A stretch of 13,419 bases of DNA from Ruminococcus sp. (GTDB lineage: Bacteria > Bacillota > Clostridia > Oscillospirales > Ruminococcaceae): assembly GCA_017961625.1 (NCBI GenBank), contig JAGCWY010000156.1, positions 1 to 13,419 of the forward strand, written 5' to 3'. The position numbers and the translations under genes were made by a program. Each line of letters starts with the position of its first letter. The stretch's first letter is position 1. Shown piece by piece: positions 13,347-13,419 of this stretch. The notes below the pieces were generated by a model. That model worked only from the letters and a program-made list of their open reading frames with translations. It was not told the DNA's origin and made no database searches.

Positions 13347-13419
13347 ATGAATACCACTGAGAACTATTATAAACCAATCCAACTGAAATTACCAGTGGAT
13401 TATGAAAGAATTATAGACA
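13347..13419 (+). CDS. Transposase, 5' end only (probable IS1182 family)
   Basis: Open reading frame from ATG 13347-13349 running off the window, 24 codons: MNTTENYYKPIQLKLPVDYE then RIID. This opening resembles clostridial IS1182-type transposases as I remember them. No ribosome site precedes the ATG (TATTACCAAACA), so translation would be near-leaderless, which fits low transposase output. Identification rests on a short N-terminus and the flanking inverted-repeat-like end. Confidence 0.5.
   Translation, partial: MNTTENYYKPIQLKLPVDYERIID

Larger units (their letters stand above)
13209..13419 (+). mobile_element. Probable left end of an insertion sequence (IS1182-like)
   Basis: GGGGCTGTAAAAAAACTCAG followed by TCCCC (13209-13233) has the look of a terminal inverted repeat and folds on itself (GGGGCTG with CAG-T-CCCC). 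It is followed by a strong hairpin, an extended -10 promoter and the start of a transposase-like ORF. The right end lies outside the window, so the boundary is inferred. Confidence 0.5.

Overview
The window looks like low-to-mid GC Firmicutes DNA, most likely from a Ruminococcus-like member of the Oscillospiraceae. This is inferred from strong GGAGG ribosome sites, sigma-A promoters with 17-bp spacers, an ECF sigma/membrane regulator pair with a Thr/Ala-rich linker, and close-to-family clostridial proteins. I did not confirm the species.

Left block (1-7140, all minus strand). A citrate synthase-NADP isocitrate dehydrogenase operon, supplying 2-oxoglutarate, is transcribed from a clear promoter at 2654-2682. 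Upstream lies a second minus-strand set: a GNAT acetyltransferase, an 856-aa protein with a KaiC/RAD55-like N-terminus and a PEP-synthase-type ATP-binding domain, and a membrane protein joining an aromatic-acid-exporter-type (FUSC/ArAE) domain to a HAD-like domain whose catalytic acids are missing. Back-to-back with it on the plus strand is glutamine-dependent NAD+ synthetase (7268-9178). Three of these genes (citrate synthase, GNAT, nadE) begin their mRNA with a short terminator-like stem-loop starting AGCAANGGYGCT, just after the predicted transcription start and just before the ribosome site. A fourth copy sits between the PEP-synthase-like gene and the FUSC-HAD gene. Recognising these leaders moves the start codons of two genes to inner GTG/TTG codons.

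Middle block (9179-11230). After nadE come two pairs of 11-bp-period direct repeats, then a truncated 3' part of tRNA-His with its terminator, which looks like an old integration scar. Next are two minus-strand 'cassettes' in tandem. Each is framed by the same promoter module (84 bp) and the same 3' module (about 80 bp, hairpin plus conserved tail). One carries a short leader ORF and a GNAT acetyltransferase; the other carries an unrecognised 251-aa protein. The downstream module of one cassette abuts the promoter module of the next.

Right block (11231-13419, plus strand). A sigma-A promoter drives an ECF-type sigma factor translationally coupled (ATGA overlap) to a single-pass membrane protein with a Thr/Ala-rich extracellular linker, a probable signal-sensing anti-sigma regulator. 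The leader between promoter and sigma gene can form two mutually exclusive hairpins. The window ends in what appears to be the left end of an insertion sequence with the first 24 codons of its transposase.
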